Positions 5,318 through 9,768 of a stretch of 9,768 bases of DNA are shown here, in pieces. The position numbers and the translations under genes are program-made. Where the stretch lies: NCBI GenBank assembly GCA_027023665.1, contig JALVUY010000138.1, forward strand, positions 1 through 9,768. Direction: 5' to 3'. The notes under the pieces are model-generated. The model was given only the letters and a program-made list of their open reading frames with translations. It ran no database searches and was not told where the DNA came from. Position 1 is the stretch's first letter. Every line of letters begins with the position of its first letter. This stretch comes from Methanocaldococcaceae archaeon. GTDB lineage: Archaea; AGJL01; Methanococci; Methanococcales; Methanocaldococcaceae.

Positions 5318-5938
5318 ATGGTGTTGGTGAAAATTCTATACGATAAAAAAGAGGTTATTGAAGCAGAGCGTTTTGCACATGGACTTGGTGTTCATGTAGT
5401 AATTTATGTTAAAGATGAAATAATAATGGGGGAATATAAAGACGGAACATGGAAGGGTGAAGAAAGTAATGGGATATATTTTCTAATTTTCGAGTTATTG
5501 AAATCGATAGCATTTTTACTTAGTAAGGGAGATAAAAAGTATTTAATTGAGAATGATAATAAAGAATTGATACTCACGACTATAAAAGAATATAATTTTA
5601 ATGTTAGAAATATCGATTTGGCAATATATTGTGATTTGGGAGGAATGTATACTAAATATATTTTTGAATTAGATGACGAAAAAGATGAATTAATTATTCA
5701 TTATAAAGATGAAATAATTATTAATGATAGAATAGCATATAAGGCTAAAAATGTTAAGGTTCCATTTAAACCATTTATAAAAGATATTTTCAATATATAT
5801 CTTGACGAATTTTTAGAAATGCATAAAATGTTTTGGAGTGTAGAATCTTACCAAATGTTTATAGACCTAATTAACGACATAAAGAGATTGTATAAAGAAA
5901 GATATGGGGAGGAATTAGAATTTGAAATTCCTGAATAA
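5318..5938 (+). CDS. Putative immunity protein 4, 206 aa, different family
   Basis: A good ribosome site, AGGGGTGA, lies six bases before the ATG. The protein is soluble and acidic, with no signal peptide or membrane span, and mixes beta-like segments (VHVVIYVKDEIIMGEY) with a helical C-terminus (about 150-206). It lacks the DCG motif of the other three putative immunity proteins and is not related to them as far as I can see. I do not recognise the family. It lies 44 bases after the orphan toxin cassette and is the natural candidate for its antidote, which would explain why it kept a strong translation signal while the toxin cassette has none: a cell gains from expressing the guard alone. 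The function is inferred from position. Confidence 0.6.
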   Translation: MVLVKILYDKKEVIEAERFAHGLGVHVVIYVKDEIIMGEYKDGTWKGEESNGIYFLIFELLKSIAFLLSKGDKKYLIENDNKELILTTIKEYNFNVRNIDLAIYCDLGGMYTKYIFELDDEKDELIIHYKDEIIINDRIAYKAKNVKVPFKPFIKDIFNIYLDEFLEMHKMFWSVESYQMFIDLINDIKRLYKERYGEELEFEIPE

Positions 5939-5990
5939 TCTTTTTTATTTTTTAATTAGAATAGCAATTTATATATTTAAATATATTGAT
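5939..5990 (+). repeat. T-tract plus TATA segment, copy C
   Basis: TTTTTTATTTTTTAATTAGA followed by ATAGCAATTTATATATTTAA is near-identical in layout to copy B (4675-4726) and more distantly to copy A (3219-3266). Here it closes the island and supplies the likely cobN promoter. It may therefore be the ancestral version, with A and B carried along when cassettes were duplicated or inserted. Confidence 0.6.
5968..5978 (+). promoter_or_regulatory. cobN TATA box candidate
   Basis: TTTATATATTT is a strong archaeal TATA element 110 bases before the cobN start. Transcription from about 5995-6000 would leave an A+T-rich leader of roughly 85-90 bases with no clear hairpin or riboswitch. No other element as good lies closer to the gene. 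Confidence 0.5.
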
Positions 5991-6084
5991 TAAATAAGCT
6001 TTTGAGATAAAAATAAAAATAGATATTATTAAAAATTACTTAATAATTATTTAATTATTTAACTTAATCTGAATGGTGAAAATT

Positions 6085-9000
6085 ATGATAAAGATAGGGT
6101 TTGTTTCAACTGTTGATAGTGATGATTTAGTTTTTGAAGAGGCATATAATGAGGTAAAAAAGTATGGAATTGAATTTAAAATATTAGATTATAAATGTAG
6201 TGAGAAAGAATTTAGAGATTTCTTAGAATTTATTAAAGATGCTAACATTGTATTTACAAAACTCATGGGAGGAAAAAATTCATTTAAATATTTTGATGAA
6301 TTAAAAGCATTTGTTGATAAACATAATATCCCTTTTTTGCCTTTGCCAACATTAAATGAAGTTCATCCTGATTTAGATAAGGCTACAACTGTAAGTGAGG
6401 AAGTTAAGTTAAAGGTTATTAAATATTTGGGTTACGAAGGTGTTGAAAATTACAAAAATCTATTATTATACTTAGCCAATAAGTTTGGAGATAAAAACAT
6501 ACCCTATGAAGAACCAAAGCCAATGCCATGGCAGGGAATTTATTACAAAAACAAATACTTCGAAACTTTGGATGATTATTTAAATTATTTAAAAAATATT
6601 GGAAAGGATATAGTTGGAAAACCAATAATTGGAGTTTTATTTTATAGAAATTGGTTTATTGCAAATAATATAGATTATCTAAAAGATTTAATTGAAATTA
6701 TTGAAGATAAAGGAGCTATTCCAATAGCTGTTTTCACATCCCATTTAAAAAATGAATTAGGAGCTATTGGAACATTAGAAGTTTTTAAAAAATTTTTCTA
6801 TAAAAATGGGAAGCCATTTATTCATGCTTTAATAAATACAACCATGTTTACCCTATCTATGGGAGTAAAAGTAGATATCTTAAAGGATGAACCAGAATTT
6901 TTGAAAGATTTAGATGTTCCAATTTTGCAAGGGATTATAAGCACTGGATTTATTGAAGATTGGGAAAAGTCAATATCTGGGGTAAATCCAATCGACTTAG
7001 TTATTGGAATGGCTATGCCTGAATTCGATGGGGCGATAATACATTTCCCAATAGGGGGAAAGAAAAAGGTTAAGGATGGAGATGTTGGAGTTCCAATTAT
7101 AAAATACAAATCAATAAAAGATAGGGCAGAGAAGATTGTTGAATTAGCTATAAGATATGCCAATTTAAAGTTAAAGCCAAACAATGAAAAAAGGATAGCA
7201 ATACTTTTCCACAACTACCCACCAAGGAATGATAAGATAGCAAGTGCCTTTGGGTTGGATAGTCCTGAAAGTGTTTTAAATATATTGAAAGAATTAAAAA
7301 AGAGGGGTTTTGTTGTTGATGAACTCTATGAAAATGGAACTGAATTAATTAAAAAAATGCTAAACTATGCAACAAATGATAAGAGATTTTTGACAGAAGA
7401 GGTTATAAAAAAGGCAGTAGGGAAAGTTAAAAAGGAGGATTATGAAAAATGGTTCAACTCATTATCTGAGAAAGTAAAAAAAGAATTAATCAAAAATTGG
7501 GGGGCAATTCCTGGGGAAGTTATGAACTTTGATGGAGAATTAATAATTCCAGGAATAATAAATGGAAATATCTTCATTTCAGTTCAACCACCAAGGGGCT
7601 TTGGAGAAAATCCTTCTGCAATTTATCATTCTCCAGATTTGCCACCAACACACTACTATATTGCCTTTTATAAATGGATTAAGGATGTTTTTAAAGCAGA
7701 TGCAGTAATGCATATAGGGAAACATGGGAGTTTAGAATGGCTTCCTGGAAAGGGGGCGGGTTTGTCAAGAGATTGCTATCCAGATATTTGTATGGAACTT
7801 CCTAATATTTATCCATATATTGTAAATAATCCAGGAGAGGGAACGCAGGCAAAAAGGAGAAGTTATGCAACTATAATAAGCCACTTAATTCCTCCAATGA
7901 CGACATCTGATTTGTATGGAGAATTAGAAGAGTTAGAACGACAGATTGATGAATATTATGAAATAGAAAATAAGGAAAAGAAGAAGTTTTTAAAAGAAAA
8001 TATTATAAATAAAATTAAAGAATTAAAGTTGGATGAAGATTTAATGGACGGAAAGATTATAGATGAAAATATTAATGAAGAGAATTTTGAAAATCTTTTA
8101 AATAAAATTCACGATTACTTAGAGGAGTTAAAGAATAGGCAAATAAATGAAGGATTGCATATAATGGGAGTTCCATTAGAAGGGGAGAAATTAGTTAATA
8201 TGCTCTTTATGATTATTAGATACCAGTTTAAGTATTTAGAAATAATTTCTAAGATATTGGGATATGATTGGGATAAACTAAATGAAGAAAAAGGAAAATA
8301 TCATAAAATTATTGATAAAATATATGAAATTGGATTAAATTTATTGAAGGAGTATATGGAATACAACTTTGATGAGAACAAAATTAATGAGTTAAAAACA
8401 ATAGAAATTAATTCTGAATTAAGAGAAATCTTAAAAACTGTCTCAAAAATATATAGAAATTTAATGAGAGTAAATGAAGAGATTGAAAATGCTGTAAATG
8501 CCTTAGAAGGAAAATATATCCCACCAAGAATAGCGGGAGCTCCAACAAAGGATATTAACTGCCTACCTACTGGAAGAAACTTTTATTCTTGCAATCCTCA
8601 GGAGATTCCAACAAAATCTGCATATGAGATGGGAAAGAGATTGGCTGATGATTTACTTAAAAAATATTTAGAAGAAGAAGGCAAATATCCAGAATATGTT
8701 GGAATTATCGTTTGGGGTTCACCTACAATGAGGACAAAAGGAGATGATATTGGAGAAATTCTATATTTATTAGGAGTTAAACCTGTTTGGAATAAGATGG
8801 GTAGAGTTGTAGGAATAGAGGTTATATCATTAGAAGAATTAGGAAGACCAAGAATTGATGTAACTCTAAGGATTAGTGGCTTGTTTAGAGATACTTTTCC
8901 ACAAGTTATTGACTTAATCGATGAGGCAATAAGGACTGTTGCTAATTTAGATGAACCAGATGAGATGAATTATGTAAAAAAACACTACAAACAAGATGTT

Positions 9001-9768
9001 GAAGAAAAGATAAAGAGAGGGATGGATAAGAAAACTGCAAGAGAAACATCGTTATATAGAATATTTGGATGCAAGCCAGGAACTTATGGAGCTGGAGTAT
9101 CTGATTTATTGACAGAGAAAAATTGGAAATCCTTGGAGGATTTGGCAAAGGTTTATGTTGAATGGGGAGGTTATGCTTATGGAAAAGGAGTTTATGGAGT
9201 TGAAGCAAAGGAAGAGTTTATTAATAAACTTTCAAAGATTGAATTAACTGTTAAAAATGAAGATAGCCAAGAATGGGACATTTTTGAGGGAGATGACTTC
9301 AACAGCTATCACGGTGGAATGATTGCGGCTGTAACTTATTATTCTGGTAAGCAACCAAAGAGTTATATTGGAGACACATCAAATCCAAATAAAATTAAAA
9401 CAAAACATTTGAAAGAGGAAGGAAAACAAATATTTAGAACAAAAATAATGAATCCAAAGTGGATTGAAGGTATGAAGAAGCATGGATATAAAGGGGCAAG
9501 TGATTTCTCAAAGTATATCGATCATATATTCCAATGGGATGCAACCTCAAACATAATAGATGATTGGATGTATCAAAAAATTGCTGAGAAGTATGTTTTT
9601 GATAAGGATATGGAAAAATTCTTTAAAGAAAATAATCCTTATGCCTTATTAAATATAACTGAAAGGTTATTGGAAGCGATAGAAAGAGGTATGTGGAAAG
9701 CAGATGAAGAGACAAAAGAAAAATTAAGAAAGAAATACTTAGAAATTGAGGGAATGATAGAAGAGAAG
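6085..9768 (+). CDS. cobN: Cobaltochelatase CobN / magnesium-chelatase H-type subunit (C-terminus cut)
   Basis: An uninterrupted frame of 1,228 codons runs from ATG 6085 (GGTGAAAATT in front) to the window edge. The protein is the large porphyrin/corrin-binding subunit of an ATP-dependent metal chelatase; in archaea it is assigned to cobalt insertion for cobalamin, working with a ChlI/ChlD-type AAA+ partner not in this window. Visible marks: PPRNDKI near 375, PGxIINGNIFISVQPPRGFG near 490-505, MHIGKHGSLEWLPGKG at 542-557 (H543, H547), ATNID-type conserved core in diverged form, FGCKPGTYGAGVSDLL at 994-1009, and SYHGGM at 1074-1079 (H1076). The ending RGMWKADEE...YLEIEG is typical of the family C-terminus, so only a few residues are missing. 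A specialised substrate other than cobalt-corrin is possible because methanogens often carry more than one homolog. Confidence 0.93.
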   Translation, partial: MIKIGFVSTVDSDDLVFEEAYNEVKKYGIEFKILDYKCSEKEFRDFLEFIKDANIVFTKLMGGKNSFKYFDELKAFVDKHNIPFLPLPTLNEVHPDLDKATTVSEEVKLKVIKYLGYEGVENYKNLLLYLANKFGDKNIPYEEPKPMPWQGIYYKNKYFETLDDYLNYLKNIGKDIVGKPIIGVLFYRNWFIANNIDYLKDLIEIIEDKGAIPIAVFTSHLKNELGAIGTLEVFKKFFYKNGKPFIHALINTTMFTLSMGVKVDILKDEPEFLKDLDVPILQGIISTGFIEDWEKSISGVNPIDLVIGMAMPEFDGAIIHFPIGGKKKVKDGDVGVPIIKYKSIKDRAEKIVELAIRYANLKLKPNNEKRIAILFHNYPPRNDKIASAFGLDSPESVLNILKELKKRGFVVDELYENGTELIKKMLNYATNDKRFLTEEVIKKAVGKVKKEDYEKWFNSLSEKVKKELIKNWGAIPGEVMNFDGELIIPGIINGNIFISVQPPRGFGENPSAIYHSPDLPPTHYYIAFYKWIKDVFKADAVMHIGKHGSLEWLPGKGAGLSRDCYPDICMELPNIYPYIVNNPGEGTQAKRRSYATIISHLIPPMTTSDLYGELEELERQIDEYYEIENKEKKKFLKENIINKIKELKLDEDLMDGKIIDENINEENFENLLNKIHDYLEELKNRQINEGLHIMGVPLEGEKLVNMLFMIIRYQFKYLEIISKILGYDWDKLNEEKGKYHKIIDKIYEIGLNLLKEYMEYNFDENKINELKTIEINSELREILKTVSKIYRNLMRVNEEIENAVNALEGKYIPPRIAGAPTKDINCLPTGRNFYSCNPQEIPTKSAYEMGKRLADDLLKKYLEEEGKYPEYVGIIVWGSPTMRTKGDDIGEILYLLGVKPVWNKMGRVVGIEVISLEELGRPRIDVTLRISGLFRDTFPQVIDLIDEAIRTVANLDEPDEMNYVKKHYKQDVEEKIKRGMDKKTARETSLYRIFGCKPGTYGAGVSDLLTEKNWKSLEDLAKVYVEWGGYAYGKGVYGVEAKEEFINKLSKIELTVKNEDSQEWDIFEGDDFNSYHGGMIAAVTYYSGKQPKSYIGDTSNPNKIKTKHLKEEGKQIFRTKIMNPKWIEGMKKHGYKGASDFSKYIDHIFQWDATSNIIDDWMYQKIAEKYVFDKDMEKFFKENNPYALLNITERLLEAIERGMWKADEETKEKLRKKYLEIEGMIEEK

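Noticed and set aside
5991..6084. Possible cobalamin riboswitch ahead of cobN
   Set aside because: The leader is nearly pure A+T with none of the conserved G/C-rich elements such a riboswitch needs.
6419..9208. Three minus-strand open frames (6419-6625, 6822-7214, 8942-9208)
   Set aside because: All lie within the uninterrupted cobN frame and have compositions expected of reverse-complement coding DNA.
1..9768. CRISPR array, tRNA, rRNA, insertion sequence or integrase
   Set aside because: No regularly spaced repeats with unique spacers, no G+C-rich RNA gene patch, no transposase or integrase frame and no terminal inverted repeats were seen.

Overview
The window looks like a hyperthermophilic methanogenic archaeon of the Methanocaldococcus type. 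The DNA is very A+T rich, codons are dominated by AAA, GAA, ATA, TTA and GGA, ribosome sites are of the GGTGA kind, TATA boxes are of the TTTATATA kind, and T-rich stretches follow genes. A large archaeal CobN-type chelatase subunit closes the window. The assignment rests on composition and gene types, not on a database match.

Layout. (1) Positions 610 to 1, minus strand: a two-gene operon of a 2[4Fe-4S] ferredoxin-like protein and the start of a radical SAM protein, overlapping as ATGA. (2) 611-757: a divergent promoter region with two different pairs of direct repeats spaced 20-21 bp. (3) 758-5938, plus strand: an accessory island that I read as an archaeal polymorphic toxin/immunity locus. 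Its head gene (758-2641) encodes a secreted dockerin domain, an internally shortened periplasmic-binding-protein-like domain, a Gly/Ile-rich linker with foreign-looking codons, and a C-terminal nuclease-like domain with a GWKHI..RH motif. A putative immunity gene follows (2681-3211). Then come two decayed toxin tails (about 3267-3734), two further paralogs of the immunity gene (3735-4190 and 4221-4604, the second frameshifted near its end), an orphan toxin cassette (4716-5273) with no good start, and a different putative immunity gene (5318-5938). A T-tract plus TATA segment recurs after three of the immunity genes. (4) 6085 to the end: cobN, lacking only its extreme C-terminus.

How it may work. 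The head protein would be exported and displayed through its dockerin or binding-protein part, and would carry the C-terminal toxin to competing cells, while the adjacent gene protects the producer. The orphan cassette begins with sequence resembling the head gene just upstream of its toxin domain (KNGYD / KKGYD, 14 of 15 nucleotides identical). This is the arrangement expected if recombination can swap a new toxin tail onto the head gene, as in bacterial CdiA and Rhs loci. The binding-protein ancestry and the neighbouring cobN suggest that the toxin grew out of a metal- or corrinoid-related surface protein. The toxin and immunity roles are inferred from domain layout, motifs and gene order; no activity can be read directly from the sequence. 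The head gene also appears to carry a one-base frameshift in its signal peptide, so it may be silenced, phase-variable, or affected by a sequencing error.
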